In this document: positions 19,462-27,362 of the stretch, piece after piece
Layout: the number at the start of each line of letters is the position of its first letter
How positions within the stretch are numbered: position 1 is the first letter of the stretch
Assembly (NCBI GenBank): GCA_001780725.1
Contig: MFIM01000029.1
Coordinates: forward strand, 1-35,266
Direction: 5' to 3'
Origin: Candidatus Giovannonibacteria bacterium RIFCSPLOWO2_02_FULL_45_28
GTDB taxonomy: Bacteria > Patescibacteriota > Minisyncoccia > UBA11713 > 2-01-FULL-45-33
Length of the DNA stretch: 35,266 nt
Notes under the pieces: model-generated
What the model was told of the DNA's origin: nothing
The model's input: only the letters and a program-made list of their open reading frames with translations
The model's database searches: none
Made by a program: the position numbers and the translations under genes

Positions 19462-21021
19462 TTATTCGCCCAGAGCATAATTCCCCCAGTTCACACTAGA
19501 TTCGCCGGAGGTGGGATCGGCAATCATTCTGCGCTTCTCAAACACACCATCGCCATCCTCGTCCTCTAGCCTAAACCATTTTCCTCCGTAACGATAATCA
19601 ATATTCTTTATATATCTGCCGAAGCGCATTACATCCGCCTCTTCGGCAACAAGACCTCTTCTCCTAATTCTTAAAGTATTGGACAACGCGAACGAATCAA
19701 CAATATCTCTATTCATATATTCTGCCTTAGGAACCCAGTACTCAATAACGGCAGTTTGGTTGTTCTCTTTAAATTCTCTTATCAGCACAAGCAGTTTCTT
19801 AAGCTTTTCCTTGTTCTCCAGTTCTTGATCCTGCGGAGTTTTCGGTTTATCGTAAACTATCTTTAAATTCTGCGCAAGAGTGCGGTAACTGTATCCAAAA
19901 GGCAATTTCCAATCGCCGCGCTCCCATATCTCAACGTCTATTTTTTTGCCCATCGGAGCAATGGCGATATAGACGGGCACATCGAGTGGGCGGTGGCGTT
20001 TTGGGTTTTGTTCATTGTTTTGCGGTTTTTCGTACAAAGGCTCAAGAACTCTCCGCCTGTATGACTCGTCGGCATAAAGCTCCCTGCCAGTCACCAGCGG
20101 CAAAAAAATTCTTTCTACCGTGTCCGGGCTCCCAAAGCCGCTCTCACCTTCTTTGTCGTAGTCCATAACCAATACGCTTACGCTATTTCCTCCGGTAGCC
20201 ACAAAACCGCGTATCGCCGGCTTGGATTCTTTGCGCGCATTGCCGTCAATTCTATATACTTCTATGTATTGCGCAATATTATCAGCGGGTTTGTCCAAAT
20301 CGGGAGTGATCTTATAAGAATCAATCCGCCAGCCTCTTTGAATCTGCTCCCAACTGAATTCGTTGGGATCGCGCAAATCAGTAATTTTTTTGCCGTAACT
20401 TTGCTTATCAAAGACGGTAAAGGTATCCACCAAAACAAGAATTTCTCGTTCCTTTGCCGCCTCAAGATAAGAAGCAGAGAAAGGAATTTTGAACACATCT
20501 CTTAATGGATAAAGCATCCTCATGGAGTACGCTTGGCGGCCGTATTCAAAAAAATATTCCGCCTCTTTGCCCAAAAACTCTTTTGGAAGTTCGCCCACCA
20601 AATCCGTAAACTTGTTGTACGAATCCATGTAGAGCATTCGGTTGATGAGCCATAGCGTGATTTTTTCTTCTTTGGTTATGCCTTTCCGCAAACCAGGGAA
20701 CCAATCAATAAATCTAGCGAGCTCCGGGTCGTCGTAACTCAAAAACTTGTTAAGCGCGTCCGCGCGGTCTTTAAGCACAGCCATCTGGTCGCTCACACTA
20801 ATCACCTTGCGATTAAGTTCCCACTTGCCGATTTTTTCGTTGTAATTTGCTACCTTTTTGAGAACAGCTCGTTCGCATCCTATCGCGGCCTGCTTGTCGG
20901 TGTATTTATATTCCTTGGTGGAATCTTTGGCAATTTGCCTGCATGCATACCAAGTTGGAGCTACGCAAGCCTGCACAAACATCAATCCGGCGCCAACAAC
21001 AAACCATTTAACGCGCTTCAT
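19462..21021 (-). CDS. Lipoprotein of unknown function (519 aa)
   Basis: I do not recognise the family. The N-terminus MKRVKWFVVGAGLMFVQAC is a lipoprotein signal with lipobox VQAC and Cys19 as the acylation site. The mature part is mixed, with a helical first third (DRADALNKFLSYDDPELARFIDW...) and a beta-rich remainder. A late DEDGDGVFEKRR resembles a single EF-hand-like calcium loop, and an Asn/Asp/Arg-rich segment DYRYGGKWFRLEDEDGDG precedes it. No enzyme motif stands out. Its ATG overlaps the stop of the HExxH gene (ATGA), so the two are translationally coupled and probably act together on the cell surface. It could be a chaperone, inhibitor or substrate-binding partner of that protein. 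Confidence 0.8.
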   Translation of the reverse strand: MKRVKWFVVGAGLMFVQACVAPTWYACRQIAKDSTKEYKYTDKQAAIGCERAVLKKVANYNEKIGKWELNRKVISVSDQMAVLKDRADALNKFLSYDDPELARFIDWFPGLRKGITKEEKITLWLINRMLYMDSYNKFTDLVGELPKEFLGKEAEYFFEYGRQAYSMRMLYPLRDVFKIPFSASYLEAAKEREILVLVDTFTVFDKQSYGKKITDLRDPNEFSWEQIQRGWRIDSYKITPDLDKPADNIAQYIEVYRIDGNARKESKPAIRGFVATGGNSVSVLVMDYDKEGESGFGSPDTVERIFLPLVTGRELYADESYRRRVLEPLYEKPQNNEQNPKRHRPLDVPVYIAIAPMGKKIDVEIWERGDWKLPFGYSYRTLAQNLKIVYDKPKTPQDQELENKEKLKKLLVLIREFKENNQTAVIEYWVPKAEYMNRDIVDSFALSNTLRIRRRGLVAEEADVMRFGRYIKNIDYRYGGKWFRLEDEDGDGVFEKRRMIADPTSGESSVNWGNYALGE

Positions 21022-22688
21022 CGCGGTAATCCTCCGTTTCCGGTAGCGCGCCTTAAAAACAAACGCGCCACGAAATCACCCTGTTTTGCGTCTTCCCAAA
21101 GCTTTTCCAGCATCTTTTTGGCTTCTGCCTGTTCTTTTTTTGGAAGTAAAAGCAACTTGCTGTCAGCGGGGCATTTAGCGTCTTGCGCGGAAAAAAGTTT
21201 GGGCATATCGTTTTCAAGTTTTACCTTGCTGCCAGTCTGCTTCATTGCTTCTTCCGCCAAACGATCAATACGTCCAGCTTCTTCTTCTCTCATCAGCCAC
21301 TCTCGCGTTTGAACTTCCGGCGGTATAACTTTGCCGTCTTTGTCTTTTTTATCAGGATCAAAAAGCCCGGCTGGCTCGTAGTTGAGCGCAAAATTAATCC
21401 GCAACGCGGCGGCGTTGTCGCAAAATTTTACGTTTACCGCTGACCAGAAAAATTGCTCCGTGTAAAACTCCACAAGAAATTTTTCCACGAAACCCTTGAG
21501 TTCCTTTGTGATCTTCTCAACGCGCTCCGCATTTTTCTCAAATCCTTCCCTATTGACATCAGTTAATCCGACGCTGTCCAATGTCATTGGGTAAAGTCGG
21601 CGCAACACCTCATCTGTATCATAGCCGAAATAAATTTTTACCAAGTCCCTCCAGTGTACAAAATAGGGTTGGAGTAAAAACTCGCTTATGGTAGCTGGAT
21701 AAAGCCCTGTTGCCATGTCATCCCACACTTCAAGATCAAAATAAGCACCGAGTATGCTGTTTTGCAAATACGGATTGGCATGGGTAAATTCATGCATTGT
21801 AATACGACTTCTGCCAACAACATATTCGTACATCAACGAATCCAAGCTGACATAAACCACCCCTTCCGTCTCAGGCAACCTAAAATACGCAAGCCCGCCT
21901 TGAAACTGCCCGGGCCCAATAATGAAGAGATCTGGAACAAAATCCTGCGGGCGGACATATGGAACAGGAAGTATATCGCTTAATTTCAGGTTGTTTTGAA
22001 AATCAACAACTTCGTCAAGACGGGTCGGGTAAGCAGGATCATCTAAAATTTTTGCGCGGTTATCCAGTACCTTTTTTAGAAACCCGAAGTCCTCGTAATA
22101 CTTAACATTGGCCTCAACAGATCGGCGCGCCACCGTATTTTGAATATATTCCTTAACTTTTTCAAATTGCGCCCACCCCAAAATTTGCCGCACGGCACTC
22201 CACTCGGCATCCGAAATCGCACCATTTACCCAGCGAACTTTATATTGTTCGTAAAGCGAGGAAAATTCTGCCAGATTTTTTTCTCCCTCTTTCACCCAAA
22301 GCGCGTACATTCCGTCTCGGGTAAAATGGTGGCCCAAATATACTATGTGCACATCGCGGCCAAACATTGAAACGTCGCCTTGGAGCGTGGAATCTGCGCG
22401 GTAACCTGGAGCGGATCTGTCTATAAGCGTCCCGCCTACAGGCTCATAGCGCAAAACTTTGGTGCGCCACATTCTCCTCAATTCCTGATATTGATCCCAC
22501 TGCGTCTTCTGCGGCTCTAAGCTCAAAAGAAAATATGGCTTTTCTGGAATGCTCGCCATCATCTCAATTTCTTTTTTGGAAAACTTGTCCAATACTTTTT
22601 CGGCTTTCGCGAGATCAAGTTCCGCATAAACGTTGTCCGTAAAAATGATAAAAACCGCAATCAAGCCAAGCAGTAAAATACGCTTCAT
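21018..22688 (-). CDS. Secreted HExxH metalloprotein, putative peptidase
   Basis: The 556-residue protein begins with a signal peptide (MKRILLLGLIAVFIIFTDNVYA, cleavage after VYA). Near residue 299 it has ITMHEFTHANPYLQN, a perfect HExxH zinc-site pattern in a helical setting, preceded by a beta stretch (GVVYVSLDSLMYEYVVG) as in many zincin peptidases. A third ligand may be one of the acidic residues in FDLEVWDDMATGLYPATISEF shortly after. It resembles no family I can name, so peptidase activity is inferred from the motif alone. The start is supported by AAGGAG 7 nt upstream. It is the first gene of a two-gene operon with the lipoprotein. A TGT-TAGATT box with a TTTACT -35 is a plausible promoter. 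Confidence 0.75.
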   Translation of the reverse strand: MKRILLLGLIAVFIIFTDNVYAELDLAKAEKVLDKFSKKEIEMMASIPEKPYFLLSLEPQKTQWDQYQELRRMWRTKVLRYEPVGGTLIDRSAPGYRADSTLQGDVSMFGRDVHIVYLGHHFTRDGMYALWVKEGEKNLAEFSSLYEQYKVRWVNGAISDAEWSAVRQILGWAQFEKVKEYIQNTVARRSVEANVKYYEDFGFLKKVLDNRAKILDDPAYPTRLDEVVDFQNNLKLSDILPVPYVRPQDFVPDLFIIGPGQFQGGLAYFRLPETEGVVYVSLDSLMYEYVVGRSRITMHEFTHANPYLQNSILGAYFDLEVWDDMATGLYPATISEFLLQPYFVHWRDLVKIYFGYDTDEVLRRLYPMTLDSVGLTDVNREGFEKNAERVEKITKELKGFVEKFLVEFYTEQFFWSAVNVKFCDNAAALRINFALNYEPAGLFDPDKKDKDGKVIPPEVQTREWLMREEEAGRIDRLAEEAMKQTGSKVKLENDMPKLFSAQDAKCPADSKLLLLPKKEQAEAKKMLEKLWEDAKQGDFVARLFLRRATGNGGLPR

Positions 22689-22755
22689 GGCTATTCTCCT
22701 TTGTCAAAACCCATGCTCAATCTAACAAAAAGCCCAGAAAAGTAAAGTGCGCGAA

Positions 22756-22814
22756 ATTCTATCCTTAGGGATAGAATGACCCGGCTCGATATATCAAAAT
22801 TTTGATATTTCGAG
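22756..22814. repeat. Two adjacent palindromes upstream of the HExxH gene
   Basis: ATTCTATCC-TTAG-GGATAGAAT (22756-22777) has perfect 9-bp arms. A 30-bp AT-rich palindrome (22785-22814) with arms CTCGATATATCAAAA and TTTTGATATTTCGAG has one mismatch. They lie between RAYT and the HExxH operon. They lack a T-run and differ in sequence from the REP-A family. They may be remnants of another palindromic element or protein-binding sites. Confidence 0.65.
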
Positions 22815-22921
22815 AAGGCTGCCCTTTCCTTTCTGGGATTTTGCCAGATAAGCCAGATTGTTTACATCTATCTATAGGCTACCATGCCAAGCAAAAAGCT
22901 GTCAAACGCCAAGCAACAGCC

Positions 22922-22963
22922 TTATTCTTCCTTCGCCGCCTCCAGTTTTTGAGATATTCTTAT
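22922..22963 (-). repeat. Decayed duplicate of the rpoC 3' end
   Basis: On the minus strand this stretch reads KLEAAKEE-stop and aligns with the true rpoC end at 23703-23745 ([10 protein letters not shown]-stop). There are about three mismatches, one missing triplet and one missing A over ~42 columns. The copy lies on the far side of the RAYT/REP block from rpoC, in the same orientation. Confidence 0.8.
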
Positions 22964-22978
22964 TCTTTGAGCCCACCA

Positions 22979-22999
22979 CTTGGCGGTGCCACCGCCAAG
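22979..22999. repeat. REP-A palindrome abutting the RAYT stop
   Basis: CTTGGCGGTG-C-CACCGCCAAG ends at the base next to the RAYT stop codon (TAA, 23000-23002). Its centre base is C on the + strand, so it is inverted relative to the other exact copies. Confidence 0.9.
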
Positions 23000-23653
23000 T
23001 TATTCAAAAAGCAAGCTACCCAGTTCTTTATCGCGTTGTTTTCTCTCCAAAGTATCCGCTAATGAATTCTCTGCAAATTCTTTATACTCCAGCTTGTTTT
23101 TAAACTGCTCCGATATGATTTTCTTTTCACAAAAATTGTCTAAATGTTTATACACATATTCATCTAGGCTCGATTTACTTAACTTGGCGGTGGCACCGCC
23201 AAGTTTGTGAACACGATAATTTAGATTTACATAAGCGCTTAGACTTAAGAGGTAGTTATTTGAATTAATATGCTTGGCTTTAAAAACACTTTGAAACAAA
23301 TATCCACTTCTCTGATAACGATTATTGAAATACCAAGTATAACCACCGCCCAAACGTTTCATGAATTCGCTTATTCCTTCATTTGCAATTTGTTGTAAAA
23401 TAAAATGATAATGATTGGGATTTAAGCAATATGCAATAAATTTCACTAAACGCCTTGACTTTCGTTTTGATCTAATATGCGGATCTAAGAATGAGTTTTC
23501 ATAAATACTCCCGATTGGATTTACTGTATTAAATTCATCCATGCTTTGAAAAAACCTTTGCAAATCATAAAGATCTGAAAATATTTTTCTACGATCCGTG
23601 CCTCTATTATAGATGTGGTAAAATTCGCCATTAACGAATGGTGGATTTTTCAT
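23000..23653 (-). CDS. REP-associated tyrosine transposase (RAYT, Y1_Tnp/IS200-like)
   Basis: Y1 HUH transposases nick and join single-stranded DNA; RAYTs are domesticated relatives that act on REP palindromes. NGEFYHIYNRGTDRRKIF opens the family fold. The HUH motif is HYH (81-83) in YCLNPNHYHFILQQ, and a likely nucleophile is Tyr105 in LGGGYTWYFNNRYQRSGYLFQSVFKAKHI. The start is ATG 23653 (217 aa); the ORF track's longer form runs into rpoC in another frame. The gene is flanked by two REP-A palindromes and contains a third, in frame, as KLGGATAKL near residue 150. Everything needed for activity looks intact. TGT-TATATT ends 6 nt before the ATG. Confidence 0.92.
   Translation of the reverse strand: MKNPPFVNGEFYHIYNRGTDRRKIFSDLYDLQRFFQSMDEFNTVNPIGSIYENSFLDPHIRSKRKSRRLVKFIAYCLNPNHYHFILQQIANEGISEFMKRLGGGYTWYFNNRYQRSGYLFQSVFKAKHINSNNYLLSLSAYVNLNYRVHKLGGATAKLSKSSLDEYVYKHLDNFCEKKIISEQFKNKLEYKEFAENSLADTLERKQRDKELGSLLFE
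23183..23203. repeat. REP-A palindrome inside the RAYT gene
   Basis: CTTGGCGGTG-G-CACCGCCAAG, read as LGGATAK between NYRVH and SKSSLDEYVYK, a loop region of the transposase. It is the same sequence and frame as in ftsK. Confidence 0.9.
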
Positions 23654-23659
23654 ACATTT

Positions 23660-23688
23660 AATATAACACTTGGCGGTGGCACCGCCAA
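23660..23688 (-). promoter_or_regulatory. RAYT promoter borrowing its -35 from a REP-A copy
   Basis: On the minus strand TTGGCG (23683-23688, from the REP-A arm), a 17-nt spacer, then TGT-TATATT (23660-23665), 6 nt before the ATG. The -35 matches TTGACA only at TTG and one further position, so the extended -10 probably carries most of the activity. Confidence 0.45.
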
Positions 23689-23689
23689 G
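23669..23689. repeat. REP-A palindrome between RAYT and rpoC
   Basis: CTTGGCGGTG-G-CACCGCCAAG. It lies between the rpoC stop (23703) and the RAYT start, in inverted orientation to the copy at 22979-22999, so the RAYT gene is bracketed by the pair. Confidence 0.9.
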
Positions 23690-23702
23690 TGAGTATTGAG
23701 TA

Positions 23703-26700
23703 TTATTCCTCCTCCTTTGCCGCTTCCAGTTTTTTGAGATATTCCTTTCGATAGCCAGTGCCAGCGGGGATAAGACGGCCGATGATAACATTTTCTTTGA
23801 GGCCACGCAACCGGTCTTCTTTGCCTTCAATTGACGCGTTTGTAAGAACGCGCATCGTTTGCATAAAGGAAGCCGCTGAAAGGAAACTCTCCGTAGTCAG
23901 CGCAACATTGGTAATGCCCATCATAAGCTGTGCCGCTTTCGCCGGTTGGCCGCCTTCTTTTCTTGCACGCAAATTTTCTTCGCGTAATTTGGATTTTTCA
24001 ATTATTTCGCCCAAAGAAAGTTTTGTTGATCCGGAATCTTTTACCCGCACTCTGGAGAACATCTGCCTGACTATGGTTTCTATGTGCTTATCGTTGATCG
24101 ACGCGCCCTGGAAAGTATAAAGCTGCTGGACTTCCGAAATAATATAATTTTGAGCCACCTGTATTCCGGCGACAGATAAAAGCTCTTTGATGTCTGCGGC
24201 GCCTTCCGTTATTCTTGTGCCAGGCCGGACTGTTTCGCCGGCCGAAACCAAAATCGTTCTGCCGAAAGGAACTTTAAATTCGTTCTCTCCTGCCGGAGAG
24301 ATAATTTTGACAATTTTGTCTCGTCCGCCAGCTGTGCCCGCAGCATCCGGTGCGTCGGCAATCACCGAAACAGCGCCCGAAACGTTTGAAAGAATCGCCG
24401 AATTTTTCGGCATGCGCAACTCAAAAATTTCTTCAACCCGCGGGAGCCCCATTGTAATGTCCGCCGCTCCGGCGATCCCGCCGACGTGGAAAGTGCGCAT
24501 GGTTAGCTGTGTACCCGGCTCTCCAATTGCCTGCGCAGCCACAATGCCAACGGCTTCGCCGAGCTTTACCGGAGTGTTAGATCCGAGATCGTAGCCGTAG
24601 CAAAGCTGGCAAATTCCCCTTCTGGAGCGGCAGGTAATCGGCGAACGAATAATCACGCTCTCCGCGCCAGAGGAGGCGATTTTTTCCGCATCAGCAAGGG
24701 ATACCAAGTGGCCCTTTTTAAACAAAATTTTTCCGGCAAATTGCAAATCAACCGCCAAAACCCGCCCGAATACGCGGCCTGCAAAATTTTTCCCCAATCT
24801 TTCAAAATCTATTCTCCTGACCTCAAACCCCAGCTCATCTTTGCAATCCGGCTCAGAAATGATAATATCCTGCGAAACATCAACTAAGCGGCGGGTCAAA
24901 TATCCTGCAGCGGCGGTCTTAAGCGCCGTGTCGGCAGTTCCTTTCCTTGCAGCGTGGGTTGATATAAAGTATTCCAAAACTCCAAGGCCTTCTTTGTAGC
25001 TTGCGAGAATCGGCAATTCAATAATACGCCCGGCGGGATTTACCACCAAGCCTTTCATGGAAGCCAACTGGTTAATCTGCGCCCAATTGCCGCGCGCGCC
25101 GGATGAAACCATATAATGAATCGGTCCGAAAGGATTAAGAGTTGCGGGAGCCAATTCATCAACTTTTGTTTTAACATTAGTCCAAACTTCTATAATTTTT
25201 TCATAACGTTCCTTGTCGGTAAGTAGGCCCTGTTCATATTGGCTTTCAATAGTGCGGGCGCCCTCTTTGGCTTCTTTTATAAAAGCTTGTTTTTGTAACG
25301 GCACCTGAATATCATCCATCCCCCACGAAATTCCTGATTCGGTGGAATGTTTAAAACCGAGGCTTTTAATGCGGTCAAGAATTATTGGCGTTTCATCAGT
25401 GCCGTACCGCTGAATCATATTTGAAACGGCCTTTACTAAATCTTTCTTTTGTATTTCCTGATTTAAAAATGCGTAATCCCTCGGCAAAACGCTGTTAAAA
25501 ATAAGCCTGCCAACGGAAGTTTCCAGAATATCACCCGTACCCACGCCCCGACTCGGCGAGGCAGGTTGGTATTTGGGGGTTTTGGTTGTTTTAACAAAAA
25601 TTTTTGCGTGTATGTCAACAAAACCGTAATCGTAAGCTAAAATGGCTTCGTTTGGGCTGGAAAAATGCTTACCTTCGCCTTTGGCGCCGGGGCGGATGCG
25701 CGTAAGGTACGCAATGCCCATAACAATATCTTGAGTGGGAGTGACAACAGGCTCGGCGTTTCCCGGCTTTAAAAGATTTTTGACCGAAGCCATAATATCC
25801 CTCGCTTCCTTTTGAGCCTCATCGGTCAACGGCACGTGCACAGCCATCTGGTCTCCGTCAAAATCCGCGTTAAAAGCGACGCAAACCAGAGGATGAAGCT
25901 GGATGGCATTGCCCTCTATAAGAATCGGCTGGAAAGCCTGAATGCCGAGGCGGTGCAATGTCGGTGCGCGGTTTAAAAGAACATATTTATCTTTAATCAC
26001 TTCTTCCAAACTTTCCCAAACTTCCTGCTTCAGATCGTCAATAAGGCGCCCGGCGCCCTTAATAGTATGCGCGAGGTCGCGCGCCATTAAATCGCGTATG
26101 ACAAACGGACGGAAAAGTTCCAACGCCATATGCTTCGGCAACCCGCATTGGTGAAGCTTTAATTCCGGACCGACAACAATCACGGAACGCCCGGAATAAT
26201 CCACGCGCTTACCCAAAAGATTTTGCCTAAAACGGCCCTGCTTGCCTTTAAGCATATCGGCCAACGATCTTAAGGGGCGCTTTTGCGCCTGCGAAGTCGC
26301 TGCTGGGCCTTGAGTCCTCTTAATTGAATTGTCTAGTAGGGCGTCTATGGATTCCTGCAGCATTCTTTTTTCGTTGCGCACAATAACCTCCGGAGCCTTA
26401 ATCTCCAGAAGTTTTTTTAAGCGGTTATTTCTGTTGATTACGCGCCTGTACAAGTCGTTGATGTCAGAGGTTGCATGTCGCCCGCCTTCCAGCTGCACCA
26501 TCGGGCGCAAAGCCGGAGGTATTACAGGGATTGATGAAAGGAACATCCATTCCGGCCGCACTCCGGATCTGACCATAGACTCAATCAAGCGAAGCCTTCT
26601 CAAAATTCTTTTTTTCTGCAAAGGCGTTGCGGCTTCCAAATCGTTTTTCAGGCGCGAGACCGTTGTATTCAAATTTATTTCCGAACAAATTTTACGCAAA

Positions 26701-27350
26701 GCCTCGGCGCCTATTCCGGCTTCAAACATATGCGCGTACTTAAGGCTGAAACGGTGATATTCCACTTCCGCCAATACTTTGTGCTCCTCTATACCTTTAA
26801 TTTCAGAGACTGCGGTATCGTACGCCGCCTTCAACGCTTCCTTATCCGCCGTACTCGCGGTCTTGGTTTTTGATTTAAACTCTTTACCTACGGCATCCAA
26901 AAGTTCGCGCCTCGCTTTTTCATCAACGCGAGTAATTACGTAGCCGCCGAAATAAATCACCCGTTCCAAATCCGGCACCGACATGTCCAAAATAAGGCCT
27001 ACGCGCGAAGGTACGCCTCTTAAAAACCAAATATGCGAAACCGGAGAGGCAAGCTCAATATGCCCCATGCGCTCTCTCCGGACAATGGAACGCGTAACCT
27101 CCACTCCACATTTGTCGCAAATGATGCCTTTGTATCTGACGCGCTTGTATTTTCCGCAATAACATTCAAAATCTTTTTCCGGTCCGAAAATGCGCTCATC
27201 AAAAAGGCCGTCTTTTTCAGGGCGCTGCGTGCGATAATTGATAGTTTCCGGCTTGGTGACTTCTCCCCTTGACCAGCTCAAAATCTTCTCCGGCGAAGCG
27301 AGGCGTATAGCCAACGATTTAAAATCTGTTATTTTTTGCGTTGTTTCCAT
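23703..27350 (-). CDS. rpoC: RNA polymerase subunit beta'
   Basis: The beta' subunit holds the catalytic Mg2+ of RNA polymerase. [15 protein letters not shown] is the invariant active-site motif. [23 protein letters not shown] is the N-terminal zinc site, [13 protein letters not shown] the second, and [19 protein letters not shown] belongs to the C-terminal clamp/trigger region. At 1215 residues it is typical of compact bacterial beta' subunits without large insertions. Around 25550 a palindrome-derived stretch ([13 protein letters not shown]) sits before [12 protein letters not shown]. It starts 12 nt after the rpoB stop, in operon. The stop is intact even though a RAYT/REP block and a second copy of the 3' end lie just beyond it. 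Confidence 0.99.
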   Translation of the reverse strand: METTQKITDFKSLAIRLASPEKILSWSRGEVTKPETINYRTQRPEKDGLFDERIFGPEKDFECYCGKYKRVRYKGIICDKCGVEVTRSIVRRERMGHIELASPVSHIWFLRGVPSRVGLILDMSVPDLERVIYFGGYVITRVDEKARRELLDAVGKEFKSKTKTASTADKEALKAAYDTAVSEIKGIEEHKVLAEVEYHRFSLKYAHMFEAGIGAEALRKICSEINLNTTVSRLKNDLEAATPLQKKRILRRLRLIESMVRSGVRPEWMFLSSIPVIPPALRPMVQLEGGRHATSDINDLYRRVINRNNRLKKLLEIKAPEVIVRNEKRMLQESIDALLDNSIKRTQGPAATSQAQKRPLRSLADMLKGKQGRFRQNLLGKRVDYSGRSVIVVGPELKLHQCGLPKHMALELFRPFVIRDLMARDLAHTIKGAGRLIDDLKQEVWESLEEVIKDKYVLLNRAPTLHRLGIQAFQPILIEGNAIQLHPLVCVAFNADFDGDQMAVHVPLTDEAQKEARDIMASVKNLLKPGNAEPVVTPTQDIVMGIAYLTRIRPGAKGEGKHFSSPNEAILAYDYGFVDIHAKIFVKTTKTPKYQPASPSRGVGTGDILETSVGRLIFNSVLPRDYAFLNQEIQKKDLVKAVSNMIQRYGTDETPIILDRIKSLGFKHSTESGISWGMDDIQVPLQKQAFIKEAKEGARTIESQYEQGLLTDKERYEKIIEVWTNVKTKVDELAPATLNPFGPIHYMVSSGARGNWAQINQLASMKGLVVNPAGRIIELPILASYKEGLGVLEYFISTHAARKGTADTALKTAAAGYLTRRLVDVSQDIIISEPDCKDELGFEVRRIDFERLGKNFAGRVFGRVLAVDLQFAGKILFKKGHLVSLADAEKIASSGAESVIIRSPITCRSRRGICQLCYGYDLGSNTPVKLGEAVGIVAAQAIGEPGTQLTMRTFHVGGIAGAADITMGLPRVEEIFELRMPKNSAILSNVSGAVSVIADAPDAAGTAGGRDKIVKIISPAGENEFKVPFGRTILVSAGETVRPGTRITEGAADIKELLSVAGIQVAQNYIISEVQQLYTFQGASINDKHIETIVRQMFSRVRVKDSGSTKLSLGEIIEKSKLREENLRARKEGGQPAKAAQLMMGITNVALTTESFLSAASFMQTMRVLTNASIEGKEDRLRGLKENVIIGRLIPAGTGYRKEYLKKLEAAKEEE
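25546..25569. repeat. Palindromic repeat in rpoC shared with RNase J
   Basis: It contains GACTCGGCGAGGC (25550-25562), identical to the core of the RNase J 24-bp repeat. It is read on the opposite strand here as QPASPSRG, in a variable spot ahead of the conserved VGRLIFN. Confidence 0.65.
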
Positions 27351-27362
27351 AAATGTTAAATA

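Noticed and set aside
22802-23062. 86-aa + strand ORF containing LGGATAK
   Set aside because: It runs antisense across the REP palindrome and the RAYT 3' end; the LGGATAK peptide arises because the palindrome reads alike on both strands. No promoter or SD.
23000-23830. 276-aa form of the RAYT ORF
   Set aside because: The first ~59 codons are out of frame with rpoC and overlap its end. Family similarity begins at MKNPPFVNGEFYHIYNRG, and the promoter sits just before that ATG.
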